From: CAWCGU01 sp963838095
GTDB lineage: Bacteria; Actinomycetota; Thermoleophilia; Solirubrobacterales; 70-9
Length of the DNA stretch: 64,000 nucleotides
Direction of reading: 5' to 3'
Assembly (NCBI GenBank): GCA_963838095.1
Contig: CAWIPO010000006.1
Location: 62,001 to 126,000 of the forward strand
Part shown: positions 15,837-24,599 of the stretch, in pieces
Position numbering within the stretch: the stretch's first letter is position 1
How the letters are laid out: each line of letters starts with the position of its first letter
The notes under the pieces: generated by a model
The model's database searches: none
The model's input: the letters and a program-made list of their open reading frames with translations, nothing else
What the model was told of the DNA's origin: nothing
Position numbers and translations under genes: made by a program

Positions 15837-16802
15837 TCAGCGCGCTCGGCGTGATTCGCTGACGGCATGGCGCCAGGCCACGAACGCGGGGCCCAGGCGA
15901 ACCGCAAGCCATGCCAGGCGACGGGGGTAGGCGAGGGCAAGCCAGAGCCGACCGGTGCGGGCCCGCGGCCACATCGTGCGCATGAACTCCGGGGAGGGGA
16001 ACAGCTCGCGGATCAGGAGGGTGAGCTTCCGCCTCAGGCCCCGCCTCCGCGCCAGCTTCTCGAGACCCAAGCTGAGCGTCCCCTCGGAGCTGGAGAGCAG
16101 GATCGTCTCGGCGGAGCGCCGCTCCGGGAGACCGAGCGCGGCGGCGAGATCCCGGCCGGGGGCAACCAGCCGCAGCCCCGCCGCGAACATCTCCTCCGCG
16201 TCCAGGCGCCGCGCGAGCACAGCGGCGGCACGCCAGGTGGACTCGTCGAGCTTTGCCAGCGCGCGCTCGAGATCCTCCATCGCGTGCCGGCTGGCCGGCC
16301 CGTGCTGCGCCGCGTGCAGCCCGATGTGGAGGGCGGTGGCGGGAGGAGAGAGCGTCTCGGCCTCGCCGCTCCCGACCGCGAGCGTCACCGTGGAGGCACT
16401 CAATGCCGTCCAAAGCTCCTCGTCCGGCACCCCGATTCCGGTCAGCGTCCAATGCAGGTCGACGGCCTGCCACGCGGGGCGGCGGATCCAAGTCTCGGCG
16501 TGCTCGGGAGCCGCGGTCTCTCCCGCATAGAGAACCTCGAAGCCAAGCGCTCGCAGGGCATCGCCGGCTTCGCGAAGAGACGGGTGCGGCACGAGCAGGT
16601 CGACGTCGTCGTAGGGGCGAGGCGCGCCGTCGTTGTACAGCAGCTCCTGGAGCGCTCGGCCCTTCAGCAGGATGCTGCGGATCCCCCGCTCCCGCAGGGC
16701 CGCAATCACCTCGGCTGCTGCAAAGTCCAGGCGCAAGCTGCGGGCGGTCTCCCTCAACGCCGCCCTCGTCGCAATCTCAGCCGGCTCGGCCCGGGACGTC
16801 AC
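15837..16802 (-). CDS. Nucleotidyltransferase-fold protein of the RiPP locus
   Basis: About 321 residues of the uncharacterised NTP_transf_5-like family. ILLKGRALQELLYN is followed by RPYDDVDLLVPH, the Asp-x-Asp pair of the nucleotidyltransferase fold, and a mostly helical C-terminus rich in Arg. Members recur in lasso clusters of the paeninodin type beside PqqD, cyclase and HprK-like kinase genes. It is first in the minus-strand unit, 78 bases ahead of pqqD. The start is uncertain: GTG 16802 is taken, as upstream sequence is antisense to the GT2 leader region. Confidence 0.8.
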   Translation of the reverse strand: MTSRAEPAEIATRAALRETARSLRLDFAAAEVIAALRERGIRSILLKGRALQELLYNDGAPRPYDDVDLLVPHPSLREAGDALRALGFEVLYAGETAAPEHAETWIRRPAWQAVDLHWTLTGIGVPDEELWTALSASTVTLAVGSGEAETLSPPATALHIGLHAAQHGPASRHAMEDLERALAKLDESTWRAAAVLARRLDAEEMFAAGLRLVAPGRDLAAALGLPERRSAETILLSSSEGTLSLGLEKLARRRGLRRKLTLLIRELFPSPEFMRTMWPRARTGRLWLALAYPRRLAWLAVRLGPAFVAWRHAVSESRRAR

Positions 16803-16926
16803 AGCCGCCAAGACTACGTTCGATCGACGCCTGGATGGGCGATTCCGTCCGTGCGATGCGGGCCGCGCCGCTAACCTGACTGGGTCCCGTCGCCCACCGG
16901 GCGGCCCCTGGCCCGTTTCCCTGCCC

Positions 16927-17740
16927 ATGCGTCCCCAGGAAGCCAAATCGCTGCGCAAGCTGGCCATCGTCCCCGCCTACAACGAGGCTGGGATGGTCGG
17001 TCGCGTCGTGCGCGACATCCGCCGTCAGGCTCCCGGCTTCGACGTCGTCGTCAGTCGACGACGGCTCCATCGACCAGACGGTCGCAGAGGCCGAGGCCGA
17101 GGGGGCGGTGGTGCTGCGCCACCCGTTCAATCTCGGGATCGGGGGAGCGATGCAGTCGGGCTACAAGTACGCGCTCGCGCACGGCTATGACGTCGCCGTC
17201 CAGATCGACGGCGACGGGCAGCACAAGCCGGAGTACCTGCTGTCGATGCTGAAGGAGCTGCACACCCGAGACGAAGCCGACATGGTCACGGGCAGCCGCT
17301 TCCTGGAGGATCCCGGCTACAAGGTGCCGATCGGCCGCCGGGTGGGGAACCTGATCTTCGGCGCGGTCATGAGCCTGATCGTCCGCCGCCGGATCACCGA
17401 CCCGACGTCGGGGATGCGGATGACCAACCGGCGCGGGATCGAGCTGTTCGCCCGCGACTACCCGCACGACTATCCCGAGGTCGAAGCGATCCTGATGCTG
17501 CACTCTCACCGGCTGCGCATCCACGAGGTCCCCGTGCGGATGAACGCGCGCGGCTTCGGGCGCTCGTCGATCGACTACCGCCAGAGCGCCTACTACATGG
17601 TCAAGGTGCTGCTGGCGATCTTCGTCGGCCTGTTCCGGCGCCGGCCGGTGCCGGAGGAGGAGCCCGCGAGCGCGCTGCGGGACAAGGCGGTGGCGGCGGG
17701 CGCCGCCGTGTCGGGCGCGGGGAAACCGGAGAGGCACTGA
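16927..17740 (+). CDS. Glycosyltransferase family 2 (one frameshift)
   Basis: Begins ATG with LAIVPAYNEAGMVGRVV, the GT2 nucleotide-sugar site. Near 17053 one extra A breaks the frame; without it the sequence reads through the expected VVDDGS loop into LRHPFNLGIGGAMQSGYKYA and the DGDGQH acceptor motif. The remainder ends in a membrane-proximal basic tail. It resembles polyprenyl-phosphate mannosyl/glucosyltransferases. The next gene (DUF2304) starts 2 bases after the stop; these two families commonly pair in polysaccharide loci. Confidence 0.85.
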
Positions 17741-17742
17741 GC

Positions 17743-18252
17743 ATGGCGGGCGGGTGGCTGCCGCTTGCCGAGGCAGAGCCGCTCGAAGGGACGCTGCGGA
17801 TCGCCGCGGTGGTCGCGACGGCGCTGCTCGTCGGCATCGTCCTGGAGCTGGTTCGCCGCCGCCGGCTCGGCGAGCGCTACGCCCTGCTGTGGATGGCGCT
17901 GACCGTAGGGCTCCTCGTTCTCGCGGTGTGGAACGACCTCCTCGTGTGGATCTCGGACGCGCTCGGCTTCGAGCTCGCCGCCAACTTCCTCTTCGTCGCC
18001 GCCTTCGGCGTCGGGATCCTGCTGCTGCTGCACTTCTCGGTCGCCTCGTCGCGGCTCTCCGACGAGACCAAGATCCTCGCTCAGGAGGTGGCGCGCCTGG
18101 ACGAGCAGCTGCGTTCGGCTCGGGCACCGCACGTGAACGGCGCCGAGCCCGAGGCGGGCGCGAACGGGCCGGCAACCGATGCGTCTAGCGCGCCCGAAAC
18201 AGGGTCAGCACCAGCGCCCAGTAACCCCGCAGACCAGCCCGAAGCAGACTAG
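17743..18252 (+). CDS. DUF2304 membrane protein
   Basis: Three hydrophobic segments lie in the first 110 residues (LRIAAVVATALLVGIVLELV, YALLWMALTVGLLVLAVWN, NFLFVAAFGVGILLLLHF). A short coiled helix (ETKILAQEVARLDEQL) follows, then a disordered Ala/Pro/Glu tail. This matches DUF2304, a small partner of GT2 enzymes whose exact role is unknown. The disordered tail is antisense to the last 68 bases of the convergent glycosyltransferase gene, which probably explains its odd composition. Confidence 0.85.
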   Translation: MAGGWLPLAEAEPLEGTLRIAAVVATALLVGIVLELVRRRRLGERYALLWMALTVGLLVLAVWNDLLVWISDALGFELAANFLFVAAFGVGILLLLHFSVASSRLSDETKILAQEVARLDEQLRSARAPHVNGAEPEAGANGPATDASSAPETGSAPAPSNPADQPEAD

Positions 18253-19240
18253 AGCGGCCGGCAGCCCCGAGGTACGGGGAATCGAGCTCGGCGGTCAGCC
18301 CGCGTGCGAACTCGCCGGCGCCGATCCGGCGCTCGGCCTGAATCTCGCGTCGCTCCCGGAGTAGCCGCGGTAGATCGCGCAGCGTCCCCGCCCAGGCCCC
18401 GAGCTTCGGGCGTATCCAGCCGCCCGCGATCGCCACCGGCACCAGCGCCAGCTCGGTCGCCAGCAACGCCGGAGCGAGCACCATCAGAAGCGCGGCCGGA
18501 TAGTCGCGGATCAAGACCGCCCAGCGGTTGCGCTCCAGATACAGCCATTTCTGCGCTCCCTTGTCGAACTCATACTCGTGGTCGACGATCGCCGAGGGCT
18601 CGATCCCGACGCTCTCTCCGGCAAGCCGCACCCGCAGCGAGAGGTCCACGTCCTCCTGATAGAGGAAGAACTCGGGAGGGAAGCCGCCCAGCTCGCGCCA
18701 GAGAGGGAGCGGGATCGCCAAGCAGGCGCCCGACGCAAAGCCGACCCCTTCGGCGGCAACCTCGCCGCGCGGCTCACCGGCGCCACCCGCCCAGGCGATG
18801 CCGGTGAAGTGGACCACCCCCCCGCGCGTGTTGATCACCCGTCCCTCCTGTGCGGTCACCAGACCCATCCACGCCCCCCAGCCTCGGCGGTCGGCGAGCG
18901 GCAACTCGATCCCGTCGCGAAACCCGGCCGCCGGTGCGGCATCAGGATTGAGCAGCACCAGCAGGTCGCCGTCTGCAGCAGCGGCGCCCGCGTTGCAGGC
19001 GGCGGCGAAGCCGATGTTGGCGCCGCTCTCGATCACCAGCGCATCCGGCGCAAGCTCGCGAACGGCGTCGAGGGTGCCGTCGACCGAGCCGTTGTCGGCG
19101 ACGATCAGTTCGTCGCCCGGCCGCAGCTGCGCGACCAGCGCTTCAAGCGTGCGCGAGATCTCGTCGCGACAGTTGTACGTGACCGTGACGACCGAGAGCC
19201 GGACAGTCGACGCTCCCCGCTTTCGCGCGGGGGGATTCAG
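18185..19240 (-). CDS. Glycosyltransferase family 2 (rhamnosyltransferase-like), probable CTG start
   Basis: The N-terminus reads LSVVTVTYNCRDEISRTLEA, followed by IVADNGSVDGT, then ESGANIGFAAACN and LLVLNPDA as in cell-wall rhamnosyl/galactofuranosyl transferases. A QEDVD motif and a C-terminal hydrophobic stretch follow. The first GTG (19036) lies inside the catalytic domain, so the real start is upstream. The only start-like codon before the family N-terminus is a CTG at 19240 that overlaps the preceding stop as CTGA. About 351 residues result, the usual length. Confidence 0.8.
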   Translation of the reverse strand: MNPPARKRGASTVRLSVVTVTYNCRDEISRTLEALVAQLRPGDELIVADNGSVDGTLDAVRELAPDALVIESGANIGFAAACNAGAAAADGDLLVLLNPDAAPAAGFRDGIELPLADRRGWGAWMGLVTAQEGRVINTRGGVVHFTGIAWAGGAGEPRGEVAAEGVGFASGACLAIPLPLWRELGGFPPEFFLYQEDVDLSLRVRLAGESVGIEPSAIVDHEYEFDKGAQKWLYLERNRWAVLIRDYPAALLMVLAPALLATELALVPVAIAGGWIRPKLGAWAGTLRDLPRLLRERREIQAERRIGAGEFARGLTAELDSPYLGAAGRSSLLRAGLRGYWALVLTLFRAR

Positions 19241-19623
19241 GAGATCGCGTCGAGGATCGCCGCCGTGTCAGTGAACGCCTCCGCGTCGATCACGCTGCCG
19301 TCGCGCAGCCGGTACACCCAGGCGGAGCGGAACTCGAAGCGCTCGCCCCCGGATTTGCCCCCAGCCCGCGCGACGACCAGCACGTGGTCGTCGTCGGCGC
19401 TCAGCACCTTCTCAGGCGTTGCCTTGAAGTCCTCGAAGGTCGAGAGGAGCTGGCTGACGTAGTCGCGGAACCCCTCCGGCCCTGTGTAGTTGCCACCGAA
19501 GGGAAGCGTGTCGGGAATCCTGATCTCTCCCTCAGGCGCGACGATCGCGGTGGCCCGGTCGAGGTCGCCCTTGGCGAAGGCGGCCCAGGCCCCCTCGATC
19601 ACATCGACGTTGTCACTGGCCAT
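19237..19623 (-). CDS. SnoaL/NTF2-like protein
   Basis: A 128-residue cone-shaped NTF2-fold protein of the ketosteroid-isomerase-like (SnoaL) group. It shows the helix-strand pattern DVIEGAWAAFAKGDLDRATA, then PFGGNYTGPEGFRDYV and a C-terminal sheet ending AILDAIS. Substrate is unknown; many are stress-linked or bind small ligands. The start is ATG 19623 with GGAGGAACG upstream. Its stop overlaps the start of the glycosyltransferase (CTGA), suggesting coupling even though the functions look unrelated. Confidence 0.8.
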   Translation of the reverse strand: MASDNVDVIEGAWAAFAKGDLDRATAIVAPEGEIRIPDTLPFGGNYTGPEGFRDYVSQLLSTFEDFKATPEKVLSADDDHVLVVARAGGKSGGERFEFRSAWVYRLRDGSVIDAEAFTDTAAILDAIS

Positions 19624-19721
19624 CGTTCCTCCTTCCGACACAAGTACCGGGGCCGCTGTTGCCAACCGCGCGATGGCACCCTATGGCGATTCGCGATTCG
19701 GCGTCAACGTCAGCTTCGCCA

Positions 19722-19794
19722 AGCCGGCGCCCGGACTCGAACCGGGGACCCCTTCATTACGAATGAAGTGCTCTACCAACTGAGCTACGCCGGC
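19722..19794 (-). tRNA. tRNA-Thr (anticodon CGT)
   Basis: Minus-strand cloverleaf with acceptor stem GCCGGCG/CGCCGGC. The anticodon stem is CTTCA/TGAAG around loop TTCGTAA (anticodon CGT, reads ACG), and the T-arm contains GGTTCGAGTCC. CCA is not encoded. It is the second threonine tRNA in the window. It lies between the SnoaL-like gene and the DUF559 cassette; 19795-19895 shows nothing else recognisable. Confidence 0.95.
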
Positions 19795-19895
19795 GCCAAG
19801 CTCAGTTTAGGTACACGCACTTCGGTGCGTCTCTTCGCACCGAAAGGGCACATTCAGGCGTTGATCGGCTACACCCAAGGCGCCACGATCGCCGC

Positions 19896-20825
19896 ATGCC
19901 CGAACTTCCGCACTCTGGTTCCACCCCCCGGAACCAAACTGCAGTAGAACGGATCTCCGCCCTCGCCGAGCGTCAGTGGGGCGTCATCGCGCATTGGCAG
20001 TTGCTGCGGAGTGGCGCTGGCAAGGCCACCGTCTCCAGACTGACCAAGAAGGGGTGGCTCCACTGGGTGCTACCCGGCGTCTATGCCGTCGGCCACCGCG
20101 CCCTCTCGACCGAGGGTTGGTTCGCCGCTGCGCTTCTGTACGCCGGCCCTGGCGCCGCCCTCAGCCACACAACCGCGGCCTGGTGGTGGGGCCTGCTAAA
20201 GGGCCGCCCGGCGCTGATCCACGTCTCCTCCCAGCGCCGCTGTCGCTCCCTCGGCGCAATCAGGATCCACCACCGCCCGGGCCTCGAGCGAGTCTGGCAC
20301 CGAGGGCTCCCTACCACCCCCGTCCCCAACATCCTCCTCGAGATCTCCTCTCTTGGTGCTCCCAACATCCTGCGCAAGGCGCTCGCGCAGGCCGAGTATC
20401 AGCGCCGCCTGAAGCTGGCCGACGTCAACGCGGTCCTCGGCAAGGGCCACAAGGGCAGCGCCGCACTGAGAGCGGCGCTGCGCCGCCACCTCCCGCAGCT
20501 CGCCCGCACCAAAAGCGAGCTCGAAGACGACTTCCTCTTCCTCTGCGAGCGCTACGAGATCCCGATCCCCGAGGTCAACATCATGATCGCCGAGTGGGAA
20601 GTCGACGCCTCGTGGCCGCAGCTGCGCGTGGCAGTCGAGCTCGACGGGGTCGGCAACCACGGCACGCAGGTCGCCGTCGCCCGCGATCGGCGAAAGGAGC
20701 TGGCGCTTCGCGAGGCCGGTCTGGTCGTGCTCCGTTACAGCAAGGACCAGGTCGGGCGCCAGCAAACTAGCGTCGCTGCCGATGTGATTGCGACGCTCGA
20801 AGCTGCCCGAGGCAAGGCGGCGTGA
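19896..20825 (+). CDS. AbiEi-like N-terminus plus DUF559 (Vsr-like PD-(D/E)XK) protein
   Basis: Residues 18-67 form a winged-helix AbiEi-type domain (ISALAERQWGVIAHWQLLRS, then GWLHWVLPGVYAVGH). A middle region with ALSHTTAAWWWGLL follows. The C-terminus is a DUF559/Vsr-like nuclease core with VAVELDG, an Asp-x-x-Arg helix and VVLRYS. AbiEi domains occur in type IV antitoxins, but no AbiEii toxin lies next to it. The first 17 codons are encoded by the left palindromic repeat, and a second repeat copy begins 5 bases after the stop. This looks like a self-contained cassette. No ribosome site precedes the ATG. Confidence 0.8.
   Translation: MPELPHSGSTPRNQTAVERISALAERQWGVIAHWQLLRSGAGKATVSRLTKKGWLHWVLPGVYAVGHRALSTEGWFAAALLYAGPGAALSHTTAAWWWGLLKGRPALIHVSSQRRCRSLGAIRIHHRPGLERVWHRGLPTTPVPNILLEISSLGAPNILRKALAQAEYQRRLKLADVNAVLGKGHKGSAALRAALRRHLPQLARTKSELEDDFLFLCERYEIPIPEVNIMIAEWEVDASWPQLRVAVELDGVGNHGTQVAVARDRRKELALREAGLVVLRYSKDQVGRQQTSVAADVIATLEAARGKAA
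19902..19951 (+). repeat. Left copy of a 50-bp direct repeat with palindromic core
   Basis: Starts GAACTTCCGCACT and contains TGGTTCC / GGAACCA, a 7-bp hairpin. About 40 of 50 positions match the right copy at 20831, with the best match in the first 38. This copy overlaps the 5' coding end of the DUF559 gene. Confidence 0.75.
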
Positions 20826-20830
20826 CGATT

Positions 20831-20880
20831 GAACTTCCGCACTTTGGTTCCACCCTCTGGAACCAACTCGCAGAAGATCG
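20831..20880 (+). repeat. Right copy of the 50-bp direct repeat
   Basis: Same orientation as the left copy. It starts GAACTTCCGCACT and carries an 8-bp hairpin TTGGTTCC / GGAACCAA. It lies between the DUF559 stop and the end of the response regulator gene. Repeat spacing is 929 bases and encloses exactly one gene. Confidence 0.75.
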
Positions 20881-20898
20881 TCGCGAGCTGCGGTCCGG

Positions 20899-21610
20899 TT
20901 ACTCCTCGCCGAGCTTGTAGCCGATGCCGCGCACGGTCAGGACCAGCTCGGGCTCCTGGGGGTCGCGCTCTACCTTTTGGCGCAGGTTGGAGATGTGGAC
21001 GTCGCAGGCGCGGACGTCGCCGGCGGAACTCCGACTGCCACAGCTCCTCCATGATTTCCTTGCGGCTGAAGACCTGGCCGGGGCGCTCGGCCAGCAGGCG
21101 CAGGACCTGAAACTCGGAACGAGTCAGGTTCACGGGTTGGCCCCGGATGACGACGAGGTGGCGGGCGAGGTCGATGCGGACAGCGCCGGCTTCGATCACA
21201 TTGCCGCCGGCGTTGCCGCTGGACCGGTCGAGCTCGCGCCTGCGCAGCTGGGCGCGCACCCGGCCGATCAGCTCTCGGACCGAGAACGGCTTCGTCACGT
21301 AGTCGTCGGCGCCGACCTCGAGGCCGACGACCTTGTCGACCTCCGCATCCTTTGCGGTCAGCAGGATGATCGGGACCGCGCTGCGGCCGCGGACGTCCCG
21401 GCAGAGGTCGAGCCCGCTGCGGCCCGGCATCATGATGTCCAGGATCAGGAGGTCGAAGTCGGGCTCGCCGTCGCCGAGCTTGCCCTCGGCATCGCTGCCG
21501 TCCTCGGCCAAGGTGACCTCGAAGCCCTCCTGCCTCAGCGCATAGCCGACGGAGTCCCTGACGGAGGTCTCGTCGTCGGCGACAAGCACGCGCTGGGACG
21601 GACCCGCCAT
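20899..21610 (-). CDS. OmpR/PhoB-family response regulator (one frameshift)
   Basis: The receiver domain has the phosphoacceptor Asp in FDLLILDIMMPGRSG and the conserved Lys in DDYVTKPF. The winged-helix output domain begins VRIDLARHLVVIRG and runs to EELWQSEF. There one extra C near 21025 shifts the frame; the repaired sequence continues through VRACDVHISNLRQKVERD and VLTVRGIGYKLGEE to TAA at 20899. The length after repair (about 236) is normal. Its ATG overlaps the TGA of the histidine kinase gene by one base, forming a kinase-regulator operon. Confidence 0.88.
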
Positions 21611-23404
21611 CAGGCGACCGCCGCCGGACTGGTCTTTGCGACCGGCAGCCTGACCCAGAAGGTGCTGCCGGCGCCGCTCTCGGACTCGACGCCGATTGAG
21701 CCGCCCATCACGTCCACCATCCGCTTCGCGATCGAGAGCCCGAGCCCGAAGCCCTCTCGCTCGAGCTGGCCGCTTCCGCGATAGAAGCGCTCGAAGACGC
21801 GGTCCACCTCTTCTGGCGGAATCCCGGGGCCTGTGTCCGTTACCTCAATCACCACGTCCTCCGCTCCCTCTCGGCGGGCGCGAAGCGTAACGCTGCCCGG
21901 CGAGGGCGTGTTCTTGAACGCGTTCGTCAGCAGGCCGATCAGGACCTGGCGCAACAGCACGGGATCGGCGCGAGCGGCCAGCTCGGGCTCGGAATCGAGG
22001 TCGAACTCGATCCCGGTGGGCGCGGCGACCGCCTCTGCCGCCTCCTGCGCGGCGCGTGTGACGCCGACCACCTCGGCCTCGCCCTCGCCGGTTGCCTCCA
22101 TTCGGGCAAGCGTGAGCAGCGAGTGCGTGAGCCGGCTGACGCGCTCTGCGTCGAGCTGCAGGCGCTCGAGGAAGTGGTCGCGCGCTTCCGGGTCGTCTTT
22201 CGCTCCCCCCTCAGCACCTCGACGGCGCCCGAGATCCCAGCGATCGGATTGCGCAGCTCGTGCGCGGCGTTGGAGACGAACTCACGCTCCGCGATCTCCC
22301 TGCGCAGCTCCTCGGTGCGGTCCCGGACGACCGCCAGAACCGCGCTCTCGGCGGGCAGCTCCCTGGCCGCGATCGCGTAGACGCGATCGCCGATCCACAG
22401 CCCGTCCTGTGCTGCCGTGCCGCGCCCCGACGCCCGCGCCAGCCAGGGGCGAAGCGGCCCCGCGGCGCGGCCGTCGCCTTCGACAAGCGCCTCCGCGGCG
22501 GAATTCGAGAATCGGACCTCGCCGCTTTCGGTGGAGACGACCATCACCGCCTCGTCGAGGGCGTCGAAGATCGCCGACAGGCGGTCGCGCTCGGACGAGA
22601 GCGCCGTGAAGGTCCCGCGCAGCGCGACGCGCATGCGCTCGAAAGCGCGCCCGAGATCCCCAAGCTCATCCCGCCCCCTGGGCACTAGCGGGATATCGAG
22701 CCGTCCCTCGGCGATCCGGCCGGCGCTCTCGGCAAGGCGCTTGATCCGCCCCGTGATCAGGGTCGAGACGAGGAAGCCGATCATCAGCGCGACGCCGACC
22801 GCGATCACGACGGTTGCAAGGCGGTCGCGGCGCAGCGCGTCGAGGGAGCGCTCGAGCGACACCGGGCGCGTGGCACGGGCCAGGACGGCGCCGACCACGC
22901 TCTCCTCTGTTCCCCGCTCGTTCCCTCGCTCGGCACCTGGACGGTGATCGGAGCGGCGGCGATGGTTACCCCGCCGGGCAGGTTCTGCTCGAACGTGTCG
23001 CCGTTCAAGGCGGTGCGCACCGCGCGGTCGCGAGCGCCGACACCGGACAGGGGCACTCCCGGCTCCTCGACATCGCGATCGAGGCCGGCAATCGGCGGCG
23101 TCAGCAGCGCCCCGTTGGGACCGAAAGCCCAGGCGGCGTAGCTCTCGCCGTCGGCCTCCTGGATTCGCGAACGGGTGGTCTCAGGAAATCCGATTCCGAG
23201 CCTGGTGCCCAGCCGCTCGGTTCGCGCCGTCGCGACCTCAGCCTCGCGGTCGGAGATCGCCTCGGTCGTGCGGTCGCTGATGAACAGGTAGACCGAGAGC
23301 GCCGTGATCACGCCGACGCCGGCGAAGGCGAGCATGAGCCAGAGGCGGACGCCGACGCGCCGACGCGCCCGTATCGCTCCCAGCCGATCATCGCGGTCAG
23401 CCAT
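21610..23404 (-). CDS. Membrane sensor histidine kinase (two frameshifts)
   Basis: TM1 is near residue 20 (LWLMLAFAGVGVITALSVYL), with an extracellular sensor of about 130 residues. TM2 (VVIAVGVALMIGFLVSTLI), a HAMP segment, a PAS-like region and the His box EFVSNAAHELRNPI follow. The ATPase domain has NAFKNTP, TDTGPGIP and GFGLGLSI. Frame breaks lie near 22915 and within a run of six Cs near 22207; each adjoining frame continues the domain exactly. The partner regulator follows directly. The stimulus is unknown. Confidence 0.88.
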
Positions 23405-23447
23405 GACCCTGGTGAGTGTAAGCGTCCCCTGAGGTCGTTAAGGCGCC

Positions 23448-24599
23448 TTAAGCGCCTGCTAACAGCGTTTCCGCGCGATAGAACAGCGCTTCGAGCGCAA
23501 GCTCCTCGGAGACGTTGACGCGCAGGCGGCGGCGTGTATCCAGCGCCAGCTCGGCGCCCCGTCTCGCCAGCCTCGGGTCCAACCCGGCGGCGTCCTCCTT
23601 CAGCACGCCCTCGCGGTCGGCGTGCAGCGCAAGCTCGGCCGCGCCCTCTCCCGCTGCCGCGAGGTCCCGAAACCAGGCGGCGCACAGTGCCAGTGCCAGG
23701 TCGAGGACCTCGGTCCGACGCCGGCGGGAGGCGCGGCGAGCCGCCGCCTCGCCCTCCTTCGTCGCCCGGGCCTTTGCGCGCCCCTCGGTGCTCATCTGCT
23801 CCCGCTCCTTCGCCAGCTCGAGGGTGCGCCGGCTGGCCTCCTCGCCCTCGCGCTGCGCGATCTCGAGCAACGCCAGCCACGGTGCCTCGGCGCTGTCGCC
23901 GGCGCGAGCGGCGCGCGCGCAGCGCTCGGCAGCCGACCGCAGCTCGCGGCCCGGCTCGGAGAGCAGAAACCGGGCGCGGTCGATGTCGCCACCGGAGAGG
24001 CGCGAGACGGCGAGCACCTCCGAGTCATCCACATCCTCAGCCGCCGCCTCGGCCAGCAGGCGCGCCGCGACAGCGTCGGGAGTCAGCGCCCGGAAGCTGA
24101 CGCGCTGGCAGCGCGAGGTCACCGTCGCCAGCAGCCCGGCCGGCTCGGCGCTCAGCAGCAGCAGGTGGGCGTACGGAGGCGGCTCCTCGAGCGTCTTCAG
24201 AAGCGCGTTCTGGCTCTCGTCGGCCATCGCCTCCGCGTCCTCGATCACGAACACGCGGCTCTCCCCCTCGAACGGGCGGTAGGCGATCGGGCGGATCACC
24301 TGCTCGCGAATCTCGTCGACCAGATGCTGGGCGCCGGGAGGCGTGAGCCAGACGAGATCGGGATGCGGGGATGGGTCGGCGAGCGCGCGGGCCCGGGCGC
24401 TGGCGGGATCGGGCGCGCCGTCGGCGAGCAGCTCGGCGGCGAACGCGCGAGCGGCCGCGCGCATCGCGGCGGGAGCGGGGCCGGCGAAGAGGTAGGCGTG
24501 GGATGGGCCCGCCTCCAAGGCGGACCCGAGGGTGGCCCGCGCGGCGGCTTGGTCCTCGGTGGCCGCCTCAATGGTGGGGGGAGGCGCAGGAGGGCTCAT
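23448..24599 (-). CDS. holB: DNA polymerase III delta' subunit
   Basis: AAA+ clamp-loader subunit. It lacks a Walker A lysine motif at the N-terminus (FAGPAPAAMRAAA), as delta' does. It retains the sensor region RVFVIEDAEAMADESQNALL, the LLKTLEEPP helix and the arginine-finger motif SRCQ. The C-terminal collar domain is long and Arg/Glu rich, with a charged coiled stretch around residues 265-300. Length is 383 residues. It overlaps the 3' end of tmk by 32 bases, a common tmk-holB arrangement. Confidence 0.92.
   Translation of the reverse strand: MSPPAPPPTIEAATEDQAAARATLGSALEAGPSHAYLFAGPAPAAMRAAARAFAAELLADGAPDPASARARALADPSPHPDLVWLTPPGAQHLVDEIREQVIRPIAYRPFEGESRVFVIEDAEAMADESQNALLKTLEEPPPYAHLLLLSAEPAGLLATVTSRCQRVSFRALTPDAVAARLLAEAAAEDVDDSEVLAVSRLSGGDIDRARFLLSEPGRELRSAAERCARAARAGDSAEAPWLALLEIAQREGEEASRRTLELAKEREQMSTEGRAKARATKEGEAAARRASRRRRTEVLDLALALCAAWFRDLAAAGEGAAELALHADREGVLKEDAAGLDPRLARRGAELALDTRRRLRVNVSEELALEALFYRAETLLAGA

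Noticed and set aside
15837..16802. Nucleotidyltransferase gene as an AbiEii/MNT-type toxin
   Set aside because: Its length, sequence pattern and place beside PqqD and the cyclase fit the RiPP-associated family better.
19896..20825. AbiEi/AbiEii toxin-antitoxin pair
   Set aside because: No AbiEii nucleotidyltransferase toxin lies next to it, and the C-terminus is DUF559 rather than an AbiEi antitoxin tail.
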